In this document: positions 1-9,294 of the stretch, piece after piece
Layout: the number at the start of each line of letters is the position of its first letter
How positions within the stretch are numbered: the stretch's first letter is position 1
From: Dugong dugon
Lineage: Eukaryota; Chordata; Mammalia; Sirenia; Dugongidae
Direction of reading: 5' to 3'
DNA: 64,000 nucleotides
Assembly (NCBI GenBank): GCA_030035585.1
Contig: CM057476.1
Location: 2,100,501 to 2,164,500, forward strand
Notes under the pieces: generated by a model
What the model was told of the DNA's origin: nothing
What the model saw: the letters and a program-made list of their open reading frames with translations, nothing else
Databases searched by the model: none
Position numbers and translations under genes: made by a program

Positions 1-564
1 GAACTAGTCTGTGGTCAGTGAGACTGGGGTTAATTCAAGGAGTTCTGCACAGTTCCCTGAGCCCAGAGAACTTGGGTAGCAGCAGAGCAAAGGTCATGAA
101 TCCCTGAAGTGACTTGATGAGCTTTTCATTTCACCCAAATCTTGCTCACACATACCCCCTGCAGGCCAGTGGGGAACTACATGTTGAGGTCATCCTGCAG
201 CTGTTTCTGACTTGCAGAGCTCAGGGATTCTCTGTCCGGCTGAATATGGACTCAGCAGGGCTTGTAAAAATACTGATGCCTGACTCCTACCCCACCCAAA
301 TGAAACAAAATCTCAGGAGATGAGTCCTGGGCACCATGTTTCTGTCACGTGCAGCCACAGTTAAAACTGCGGCTGAATTATATCCCATGGCTGCAATGAC
401 TTTCCTAGCCCAAAGAGTGGAGCACATTTCAGCTTCCAAATTTGTGCTATACCAAGCCTGCTGGCGGGCCTCCTACTACATGCCTCTTTGAGCCTGGCCC
501 ATGCTGGGGAGTTTCTCTAGTTTAGACACACAGAACTGGTATCACTTGGTCAACAGTATGCATG

Positions 565-710
565 CTTTGAATTTTAATAGATATCCCAAATTTCCCTAAA
601 GTGGCTCGACTAGTTCACTCTCCCGCCAATGAGAATGTTTCCCACTGCCTTCCTGATGCTTGATAACATCACACTTTAACTTGTTTGCCAACCTGATGAG
701 CAAAATTGGC
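565..710 (-). repeat. L1M 3'-region fragment
   Basis: The stretch reads like the reverse complement of an old mammalian L1 3' region, with the characteristic order of a degenerate 'cactctcccgccaatgagaa' segment followed by 'tttgccaacctgatgagcaa'. It is short and diverged, and no open frame is left. The flanking 1-560 shows no repeat or gene I can name. Confidence 0.5.
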
Positions 711-1015
711 ACCAGTTAAAAAAGAATGGTACAGACTTTACATACCAGTTTTGGAAGATCTTCAAGATAAAGTATTGAGGGAATGAAACAAGTTGCAAGA
801 TATATAAAACAAGTTTGCAGACTGGTAGGATGTAGTTGCAGAATGATGGGAGAGTATGAGTCCAATCATGTACACCCCTGCAACAGTACTCTGTGTTACA
901 CACATAAATGTATGTAACTATGGAGGGAAAGGTTTTTGGGAAGGGAGGGAGAAGGGATTAAATGAGGGAGGGGGTATGATCGAGTAGGATGTTATCCTTG
1001 CCTGGAACAGTTTAA

Positions 1016-1615
1016 CCCTTTCAGGATCTGTGGGATACTGGTTGCCCACCCACTTTTTCTGGCTTTCAGGTTTTTGGGACCCTACTTTTCCCAATGAACA
1101 TATTGGCTGCCCTTCAGTAGGGACTTGTGTAACAGTGAAAGGTGAAAGAAATGTTTGTTGAAGCAAAACAGCTGGGGCAGAAGTCTTAAACGTGAGGTAG
1201 TGCATCCAGGAAGTGTGACTGGGTACAAATTTTGTCTCTTTTAGCTTTTGTAAGCTAGATAAGCCTTGTAAGCATATTTATGGTTTCCTGTGTGATAGTT
1301 AGGTAGCCCTGGTGGGTTTGGTTTTCTTTTTTTCTCCCATCCTATTTGGAAAACCAAAGATGCCCAATGTACCCCAATGGAAGGTACCCCATGATAAATT
1401 CTGCCACCCAAGGCCAGTGGAAAAGATGGGTGCTCACCAATCATGGTGCCCAAGAACCCCCGAGATTTGTGGTAACATTTATTCCCACAAAATATTTCTC
1501 AAACCAAAAATTTAAACATATCCCATGACTTAGTGTGCTTCCATTAATGAAAACACATGGTATCAAAAAAAGTTCAAAGCAGAAAACTATTGGGTCTTGA
1601 AAGGGTTAACTTTTT
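1016..1615. mobile_element. piggyBac-like non-autonomous DNA transposon, 600 bp
   Basis: The element is bounded by TTAA at 1012-1015 and 1616-1619, the target duplication of the piggyBac superfamily. Its ends are inverted: the left begins CCCTTTCAGGATC and the right, read in reverse complement, begins CCCTTTCAAGACC (11 of 13 match). The interior has no transposase-like frame, so this is a non-autonomous (MITE-like) copy. The last ~75 bp closely resembles the right end of a second TTAA-bounded element at 62645-63103. Mammalian relatives of this type (MER75/MER85) are known; assignment to a named family is not possible from the sequence alone. Confidence 0.7.
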
Positions 1616-1675
1616 ACAAGCAGAATGGGTTTAATTACATAATTAGAAATCAGTTTTAAAAAAGCTTAACAGAAA

Positions 1676-1735
1676 TGTGTGTGTGTAGAGAGAGAGACAG
1701 ACAGAGAGGATCAGAAAGAGAGAAAAAGGATTAAG
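1676..1735. repeat. GT/GA simple repeat
   Basis: A short (GT)n run passes into a purine-rich (GA)n tract with some interruptions. It is low-complexity sequence next to a SINE-bearing region. Confidence 0.7.
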
Positions 1736-1825
1736 AAATTTGGTAAATGCTAACATTTAGGGTCTCTGGGTATAGGGTATCCAGGAATTGTCTGTACTTT
1801 TCTAAAAGTGAAAATTACAAAATAG

Positions 1826-2028
1826 TCCTTGGATGGTACAGTTAATCTGCTCAGCTGCTAACTGAAAGGCTGGTGGTTTGAGTTCACCCAAAAGCACCTT
1901 GGAAGAAAGGCCTGGTGATCTACCTCAGAAAAATCAGCCACTGAAAACCCTATGGAGCGCAGTTCTACTCTGACACACATGGGGTTGCTGTGAGTGGGAG
2001 TCCACTTGATGGTAACTGGTTTTTCTCT
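1826..2028 (+). mobile_element. AfroSINE, long subtype B
   Basis: A tRNA-like head ('cagctgctaactgaaaggct', then 'ggtttgagttc' at the B-box position) is followed by the long-subtype body (gaagaaaggcctggtgatct) and the tail with 'ggggttgctgtgag'. The copy is diverged. It sits in A/T-rich sequence that may be an older L1 tail. Confidence 0.85.
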
Positions 2029-2329
2029 ACATCTGAAATTGTCAAAATATTAAAAACAAAAAACACTTGGAAGAATAAACTGTGTCCCATTGCCAATTGC
2101 CTGAAAGTCTTCTAGGCTCCTGCCTTGTGGTCTGCGAACCCCAGGAAGTGGCCCTTTGAAGGGGTCCTGAGGGCTGCCCAGTGCAGCCGGGCAGCCCAGG
2201 GAGCCAAGAGAGGGCAGGCTGGGCAATTCTGCTCCTCAGTCATGCCAGGGTCTGTCCTATCCGTCCCAATGACAGAAGATAGAGAGCAACTTCCCCTCAA
2301 AGACTGCCGTGCTTGAGCCAAAATGCCTC

Positions 2330-3008
2330 CCGGGAATGAAGTTCAAAGCGAGTTTGGGGACAACGGGTTCAGTGCCTGTGTTTGGCCTGGGGATTTGAGA
2401 GGATTACCAAAGCCCTGTGTTCTAAGCAGCGGGTGACTCGGGCCTCAGGTGCGAAGAGGCCTTTGATAACCGTGAGCTCTTTAGAGGCCCAAACAAACTG
2501 ACGATTGGCCAGCTGGGCTACCCAGGAGGGGGCCAGGCTGTTGACTCTTTCTTTCCAGTCTTAGGAAAACAAATACTTGATATTCCAGAAGCTGAGTAAA
2601 CTCATTAAAAACGTCTTGAACTTCCTGCCTCTTTCGCAGGGCCTTTGGATGCTGCCGGGCCTAGTCTGGGGGCAGGGGATAGAGTCCACTGAGACCACTG
2701 CTGCTCTTGCTCACCCTCAGAGGGCATCTCTCAGCCATAAACCCTTCCTGACAAGCTGCTGGGGGGGCTGCCCCTCCCTCCTGCCTCCCATCTGTCTGTT
2801 CCGGGGTCCAGGTCATCTGACACCAACTTGAGAGGACTCGGCCTTAGAAATGTCCACCGTCTGCATTACCTGCCTCAGGCCACTGCAGGCAGGGCAGAAA
2901 GCCCTGCACACCAGTGCAGGGTAGTGAATTACTTAACATGGCCCTTCTAGCCATAGTCTTTGTGACTCCCACACAATAATTGGGTGAGACTATGTAATAA
3001 GGTATATG
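2330..3008. other. Unassigned unique sequence
   Basis: No recognisable repeat, splice-bounded exon or conserved domain is visible. Short open frames occur on both strands at the density expected by chance. Confidence 0.4.
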
Positions 3009-3013
3009 GAAAC

Positions 3014-4096
3014 TGTGATGGTTAAAGTTATGTGTCAACTTGGCAAGGACATGCTTTTCAGCAATTTGGCAGTTAATGTAATTATGTAATTTGGCAGTTA
3101 TGTAATGATGTGGTCATCCTCCATTTTGTGATCTGATGTAATCATTCTCCATTTTGGGTTGTGTTGGAAAGGCTAGCCTCTATGCCTGTGGTTGGAGCCC
3201 TGGTGGCGCAGTGGTTGTGTCTGGCTGCTAACCAAAAGGCTGGCAGTTCAAATCCACCAGCTGCTCCTTGGAAATTCTATGGCGCAGTTCTACTGGGTCC
3301 TATGGGGTTGCTATGAGTCGGAATCGACTTGATGGCAGTGGGTTTGCTTTTGGTTTTGGTATGCCTGTGGTTGTGGTCTCACCTGGGAGTTGTCCTTGTG
3401 TTAATGAAGCAGGATTAGGGTGGGAGTATCTTGACTTACCACCTTACTAGAGGGTGTGATTCATGTCACTACCCCTACCACCCTTATTCAAGTCACGCCC
3501 TTACTTGAGTCACACCTTTAATCTTACAAGACATAAAAGGAGACAGAAGCAAGCAGAGACGGGGGGGACCCACTACCACCAAGAAGAGTTAGGAGTGGAG
3601 CAAGTCCTTTGGAACCAGGGTCCCTGTGCTGAGAACCTTCTAGACCTTGGAGACAGAGGAGCTGTAACATGGGAGATGGTGAGAGGCACCAAGAAGAAAT
3701 GGCAGAGAAACGGCAGTACAGAACAGTGAGCTTCCCAGTCCATGGAGCCAGAAAGCTGAGCACCCTTGGGCAGGAGGCCTCCTGGAGGAGTGGGGTGCCC
3801 CTGGCACTTATTAGCAGAGCTAAAAAGCTTTGTGACACTTGCTCAAGCAGGGCAGAGGCTGGGCCAAGGGGCCAAGGACCAGAGAGAGGCCTGCCTGTGA
3901 GCACGGCTGAGAATAGGCTGTCCTGATCGAAGAACTGTATTCTGAGTATTTCCCGATCCTGAATTGTAATCTGTTACTTCCCTAATAAACCCCATAATCA
4001 TTGAGTATGGTCTGTGAGTTCTGTGTGGCCACTATAACTAATCATCGAACATGGCAGAGAAGTAGCAAGTGCTGTGGGAGGGATGGGTGGTGTCAG
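3014..4096 (+). mobile_element. Solo LTR-like fossil (ERVL/MaLR type), carries a SINE
   Basis: The sequence begins TGTGATGGTTAAAG, a start typical of ERVL-class LTRs, and contains an AATAAA-type signal near 3981. It ends near a TGTCA at about 4096, so the right edge is approximate. An AfroSINE is inserted at 3195-3359. There is no internal retroviral region, so it is a solo LTR. It is broken and old, and predates the SINE insertion within it. Family name uncertain. Confidence 0.55.
3195..3359 (+). mobile_element. AfroSINE, short subtype
   Basis: This is a well-preserved copy: head 'gagccctggtggcgcagtgg', B-box 'agttcaaatcc', body 'ctccttggaaattctatggc', tail 'atgagtcggaatcgacttga'. A perfect 14-bp target duplication, tatgcctgtggttg, lies at 3181-3194 and 3360-3373. 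The host is an LTR fossil, which dates this as the younger insertion. Confidence 0.95.
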
Positions 4097-4099
4097 AAT

Positions 4100-5035
4100 T
4101 GGTAAAAAAGGCTGGAGGATGGAGTTATGTCTGACCTCTACCTAACAGCAAACAGCCTTGGGGTGTTGATGCTGATAATGATTCCTCCCCCTTGTGAACT
4201 CAGAGGTCACAGGCCCTTCCACTATGCCATTTTTTACAACCGGGTTTAGCTCAGAGCACTGCTGCTCGAAATGGCTTTTGTGAACTTCTTATTGGCAACC
4301 TCAGAGAACACTTCTAGACCTTCTTTCTCTCCTTAAGATTCCAGTCCCCCCATCTCTCCTGAGCATCACCCCTTCTCTGCCTCTGCATTCAACCACAGCA
4401 GAAATAGATGACTTCATGAGCAGACCACACATCATGGGTATGCGCCGGAACGGCCCCTCCTGTTCCCACATCGCCATGCTTTTCCTGTTAACCATGCGCT
4501 CCGGAAGCTCTAGGGTGCAGGCCAAAACAGAGCGGTGTCAGCTTGCAGAAGCTTAGGGGTACAGAGGTATAGAGAAAATGGGCACCATGGCTCTGGACAG
4601 AGGAGCAGGGAGAGGGAGGCAGAGATGCGGAAATGAAAACCTAGGTTTGCATCTGGCTTTCTCTACCTGTTGTTTCCCCAGTTGTTGGACAGAGCAGTAC
4701 AGCGTGTCTGTGTGCATGTGTATGTATGCATGTATGCATATGCGTATGCATGCGTGTGTGCATGTGTGCATGTGCACATGCATGTGTTTTTCAGCCCAGA
4801 ATTCCAGAAGAGGAAGCAGATAATAGTGGAATTACTCCAGGTGGGACAGGTGTTCCTCTTGGCGTATCGCTCATCTTCTCCAGCAGTTCCAAGCACACTC
4901 TTGGGCTTTGGCAGATCACTTTTTTTTAATTACAGGCTTAGATGATCTTTCAACTATAACATTCTCTGATCTTCTGAGAGAAGAACAGTTTTTGAGACAC
5001 GTGTGTTCACTTTGAATGCCTCTCATTCTAGGAGA
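4100..5035. other. Unassigned sequence with a TG/CA tract
   Basis: Nothing gene-like is visible apart from the alternating purine-pyrimidine tract listed separately. Overlapping frames on both strands here are Cys/Met/His-rich by virtue of the TGCATG repeats. Confidence 0.4.
4701..4792. repeat. Alternating TG/CA/TA microsatellite
   Basis: A run of about 90 bases of almost strict purine-pyrimidine alternation is built from TGTG, TGCATG and GTATGCAT blocks. Such tracts can adopt Z-DNA under negative supercoiling (general knowledge). Short palindromes such as ATGCAT and TGCACATGCA recur. Confidence 0.85.
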
Positions 5036-5039
5036 GCCA

Positions 5040-5135
5040 GAAAAGTCCTGCATTTATTAAGTGCGTACCATGTGCAAGACACTGATCGAGGTGCCAGGGA
5101 TACAGCAGTGAACAAGTCAGGCAAGACCACTGTGT
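5040..5135 (-). repeat. L2 LINE 3'-end fragment
   Basis: The order 'tttattaagtgcgtaccatg', then 'gtgcaagacactgatcgagg', then a 'gggatacagcagtgaacaag' block matches the reverse complement of the L2 3' end found across mammals. Confidence 0.7.
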
Positions 5136-5457
5136 GCCAGCTCACAAAAACCAACTGTTAAACTTTCAGGACTTCTGCACTCCAGTTGTTAAACACAGTC
5201 ATTATTAAAAATTAAATTATAGAAACCTAGAAACAAGTTATATTTAAAAATAAGAATAAACACTCCAAACTTATCCCTTCGTAATTATTTTTATTATGCT
5301 TCAGTATTACATATGGTCTTGAGGTTATTTACATCTATTGAATCTGCGTGATGGAAATAGTATTTAATGGTGTGCTATTGAGCATCTCTTTCCAACCACT
5401 CATTCAGAAATGTTATATTGCTTAGCTTGAAACTCGTCATGAGTATTTACCCCTTGA

Positions 5458-5873
5458 TAAAGGGGCACTGGTGGTAGAATTCTCGCCTTCCATGCAGGAG
5501 AACCAGGTTCGATTCCTGGCCAATGTACCTCATGTGCAGTGATCCCTTGTCTGCAGTTGAGGCTTGCTTGTTGCTATGTTGCTGAACAGATTTCTGTGGA
5601 GCTTCCAGACTGAGAGACTAAGAAGAAAGGCCGGGTGATCTCATTTTGAAAATTAGCCAATGGAAATGCTATGGATTACAGCAGAACACTGTCTGATATA
5701 GTGCTGGAATATGAGGTCTCAGACTGGAAGACACTCAAAATACACAGTGGCTGCAAAGATGGACTTGAGCATACCAATGATAGTGAAGATGGCGCAGGAC
5801 TGGGCAATGTTTCGTTCTCTTGTGCATGGTGTCATCATGAGTCGGAGCCGACTTGAAGGCAACTAACAACAAC
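5458..5873 (+). mobile_element. tRNA-Gly-headed SINE with RTE 5' and 3' segments
   Basis: Positions 5461-5526 resemble a tRNA-Gly gene: A-box region 'tggtggtagaattctcgcc' and B-box 'ggttcgattcc' at 5506-5516. The next ~180 bp (from 'gaggcttgcttgttgctatg') matches the 5' untranslated part of the RTE LINE at about 57122-57325, including 'tctgatatagtgctggaa'. The last ~140 bp matches the RTE 3' end (compare 60160-60295), ending in 'aactaacaacaacatc'. So the SINE joins a tRNA head to both ends of an internally deleted RTE. RNA polymerase III transcription from the A/B boxes is inferred. It looks too diverged to be active. Confidence 0.85.
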
Positions 5874-6189
5874 ATCAGACTCAGGGCTGGTGATGGCTTT
5901 CTGGTGGTGTCAGGTGGTCCTGGATGAGTGGACATGGTACATCAAACACCAGAAGATAACACAGCCCATTAGAGACTTGTCTGGAGACAGTTTATGGCCT
6001 AGAGGTTGGTTCAGAGAACTTGGGGATGAGGTTTGCGATAAAAGTCACCAGATTCCAGGGAGTAAGTCAGGACAGAAAGCATTTGATTGCTCAAAATAGG
6101 AGAGACAGGAGGAAGACCAAGTAGATCTAAGCCATGTAGGCAAGTCACATTGACCTTCCTCTACCTTTAGCACCCACTTCCACCTGAGG

Positions 6190-6410
6190 TCAGGTACAGC
6201 GGCAAGCTGTGGCAGTGGCGAAGAGCTCAGGCTCTGGAGTCCAATGGCCTGTGATGAGTCTTGGCTCTGCCACTTGCTAGCTTGGGCAAGTCCCTTAACC
6301 TCTTTATGTCCTGTCCCCTTGTCTGTAAAACAGGAATTGTGAAAGGACTCGGAACAGTGCCTGTACATGGTAAGGTCTCAGTGAGTGTCAGCTGCTATTA
6401 CTAAGTTATT
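6190..6410 (+). repeat. MIR SINE
   Basis: The core 'ttggctctgccacttgctag', then 'gggcaagtcccttaacctct', then a 'tctgtaaaacaggaa' segment follow in canonical MIR order. This is an ancient mammalian tRNA-derived SINE. Confidence 0.85.
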
Positions 6411-6764
6411 ACTACCCTGAGACTACAGCCCCCAGACACCCTGCTAACTCAGAACTGAAGTCACTCCCAAAGTTCATCTTTCAGCCAAAGACTAGACAGG
6501 CCTGTAGGACAAACAATAACACACGTGAGGAACGTGCTTCTTAGTTCAATCAAGCACATGATACCAAATGGGCAACACCTACCTGCCCAAAAGCAAAGAA
6601 GCAAGGCAGGAGGGAAAACTGGATGAATGCATATGGGGAATCCGAGGAGGAAAGGGAGAGAGTGCTGATACAACACAAGGATTGCTTCCAATGTCACAAA
6701 AAAATTTGTTTATAAATTTTTGAATGAAAAACTAATTTGTGCTGTAGAATTAAAAAAAAAAGTT

Positions 6765-6950
6765 ATCACTAGAGGGTCAGCGAAAATGGGAGAAACCCTC
6801 AATAAAATGGGTTGACACAATAGCTGCAACAGTGGACTCAAACATACTAACAATCATGAAGATGGCACAGGACCAGGCGATGTCTCGTTCTGTTATACGT
6901 AAGGTTGCCGTAAGTTGGAGCTGCCTCGATGGCAACTAACAACAACATAC
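6765..6950 (+). mobile_element. RTE LINE 3'-end fragment
   Basis: The sequence starts in the last coding part of the RTE ('gagggtcagcgaaaatggga', from the conserved GQRKRGR...RWIDT region) and runs to the 3' terminus 'ggcaactaacaacaacata'. It is a 5'-truncated copy, which is the usual outcome of target-primed reverse transcription. Confidence 0.85.
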
Positions 6951-7308
6951 TTAGCCTAGTCTCAGAAGTGAAATGGAGAGAAGACAGGTAGGCAGGAGAT
7001 TGGCACTATTATATAGCTTACTGCAGTTAATCCTCAGGGAAAATGAAAAGAAATATAAATAAATCTAATAAATATAAATAATAAAGGTCACCTCAGTACT
7101 TTGACCCATTAACCTACTTATATGCTACCAGGGTGTACCCCTGCTGCAGTCTTAAAATTCTGTTCAGGACAACACATGTCAGGTGAGCGTCTGGTCTCTC
7201 CAGGTCTGTCTCCCCAAGTAGGTGTGATCTTCATGTTTACAAAACAACTCTTGGCTTTTGCCAGTCCTTGGCTACAAGACATGGATTAGCTGTCAGTTAA
7301 AACACTTG

Positions 7309-7480
7309 TAAAACCAGTTGTCGTTGAGTTGACCCAGACTCACAGTGATCCCATGCGTGTCAGACTAGAACTGTGCTCCACAAGGTTTTCAATGACTGAT
7401 TTTCAGAAGTAGATCACCAGACCTTTCTTCCCAGGTGCCTCTGGGTGGACCACCCAGGAACTCTGTTGCCAGTTAGCCCT
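7309..7480 (-). mobile_element. AfroSINE, long subtype B
   Basis: In reverse orientation the tail ('ttgagttgacccagactcac') comes first, followed by the body ('gaagtagatcaccagacctt') and a degraded head near 'ccacccaggaactc'. The copy is diverged. Confidence 0.8.
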
Positions 7481-7490
7481 GGATAAATCC

Positions 7491-8228
7491 TAACACATAT
7501 GTACAAGGAAATTCACACAAAGATGTTCCCAGCAGCATTGTTTATAAGAGTGAAAAATGAAAAACAATTTAAGTGCCTATTGGTAGGTGACTGACTAAAT
7601 AAAACCACCTCTTCAAATAATGGGAAACACTACAGCAATCCAAAGGAATGGGATAGGACTCTCTTATCGATAGTAATGACTCTCAAGATATACTTGAATG
7701 AAAAAATAAGCAGACTGCAGACAGATTTGCTATATGATAACACTTACATAAACTCCATACCAACAAATACTATATAATCTAAAGGTTTACATACACGTGT
7801 GTGCCGGTATAAACACACATATGCACAGATAAAGGTTGCCATCAAGTGGACTCTGATTCATGGTGACCCCATGTGTTTCAGAGTAGAACTGTGATCCATA
7901 GGGTTTTCAATGGCTCATTTTTTGGAAGTAGATGACCTGGGTTTCTTCCAAGGCACCCCTGGGTAGGTTCAAACCATCAACCTTTGTGTTAGCAGCTGAG
8001 CACGTTAACCAGCTATAACGCCCAGGAATAGGAACTCTAAATATATACAGTACATAGCAGTATAAAAAATGAAAAAGCTCAGTAAGAATACATATGATTA
8101 TAACAGCAGGTTACTCGGGGAACCTTTGCTTTAGCTATTAGGTTCTAAATTTTTAAAAAGAGAATAGGTCCAGGTATTACTTGTGTAATTAAATTAATTT
8201 TTAAAAGTTAAAAAAAAAAAAAAAGAAA
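7491..8228 (+). repeat. L1M 3' UTR, interrupted by a SINE
   Basis: Segments 'ttcccagcagcattgtttat', 'aatttaagtgcctattggta' and 'ctataatacaa'-like stretches are typical of the 3' untranslated part of old L1 elements. The element ends in an A-rich tail at about 8203-8224. A minus-strand AfroSINE (7830-8026) is inserted in it. Confidence 0.75.
7830..8026 (-). mobile_element. AfroSINE, long subtype B, nested in L1M
   Basis: The reversed copy runs from 'ggttgccatcaagtggactc' through 'gaagtagatgacctgggttt' to the head at 'ttagcagctgagcacgttaa'. L1M 3' sequence continues on both sides, so the SINE is the younger element. Confidence 0.9.
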
Positions 8229-8229
8229 A

Positions 8230-8570
8230 GTCAGCCATTCTGTCTTGGTTTACCCATTTTTGAAGTAGGTGTATACTATAATATCAGGTGCCCTTTTCTA
8301 CCCTACAGAAAGATAATGCTCTATGAGAAAGCAGATACACAGTGCACTCAATAAACCCAACAGGTTATTAGGATGTAAAACAGAATAATGATCACTTGGG
8401 TTCCTTTTGAAATCCAAATTGTGGCTCAAGAAAGGGTCTGGGGACTGAATTTTTCAACAACCTCCCCCTTTGTCTTCCTGACCTTTTCCTGCTTCAAAAT
8501 CTTAGCTGCTCTTCTCACCTCATAAAGTCAAGCTCTCTTTTTAAGCTCAATTTTTTTTGGTGAAGCCTTC
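8230..8570. other. Unassigned sequence
   Basis: I see no repeat or gene that can be named in this A/T-rich stretch. Confidence 0.35.
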
Positions 8571-8573
8571 TAT

Positions 8574-8700
8574 GATTGTTCATTAATTCCACAAACATTT
8601 TTTGAGTACCTGTTGTGTGTCTGGCACTAGGACCGCAGCCATAAGCAACACAGACCCCACCCTCAAAGAGCTCCAACGCTGGTGGTGGAGGTGGAAATGT
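8574..8700 (-). repeat. L2 LINE 3'-end fragment
   Basis: The block 'tgttcattaattccacaaac' plus 'tgagtacctgttgtgtgtct' and 'ctcaaagagctccaacgctg' follows the reversed L2 3' end. Confidence 0.75.
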
Positions 8701-9217
8701 AACCTCACGATTCCAATCCAGGGTGATGTGGGAGCACAGAGGAGCTCCTAGCCTCGGGCTTGTGGAGGGCTTCCTGGAACAGGAGGTGAGGTGGAAGTCA
8801 GGGTCTGCAAATTCCAATGCCTTCAGCTGTCAATTTATCAAGTACAATTGAATAAGGGGCTTTTGGATTGGAAGACAAAGAGTGCCCTACTGTCCAACGA
8901 GAGAGCCTCTGCTCAGCTTTGCTCTATTGTGGCATTGTGGAACACAAGCTTGCTTTGCCCAATCTTCTGATTTTCCAAGGTCACAAGAATTGTGTGTGTG
9001 TGTGTGAAATCTCCCAGTTTTTAAATGCTGGAAACTCATATATTTTTTTAACAGAGTGGTTCGCAAAAACACACGTATACACCGGGTGCGTCCTACAGGG
9101 CCCATTTTGCAACATCTGGTCTAAGGAAAAGTTAGCCAGGTGAGGAAGTGAACAAGCAAGGAAATGGCTGATTCGAAGCCCAGGGGATGATAGGGAGCAT
9201 CCACAGTGATCCTCATG

Positions 9218-9275
9218 TGGATTTTTATTCATTCAGCAAACATTTACTCAACCCTACTATGTGTCAACCACTGTT
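9218..9275 (-). repeat. L2 fragment at the edge of the minisatellite
   Basis: A short piece ('attcattcagcaaacattta', then 'ctactatgtgtcaaccactg') of reversed L2 directly precedes the GT-rich array. The region between 8700 and 9218 is otherwise unassigned. Confidence 0.65.
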
Positions 9276-9294
9276 ACAGAGGGCCGGAGTGTGA

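Noticed and set aside
5461-5526. A functional tRNA-Gly gene
   Set aside because: The acceptor and anticodon arms do not pair well and it is fused to RTE-derived sequence; it is a SINE head. The same holds at 27832 and 25110-25175.
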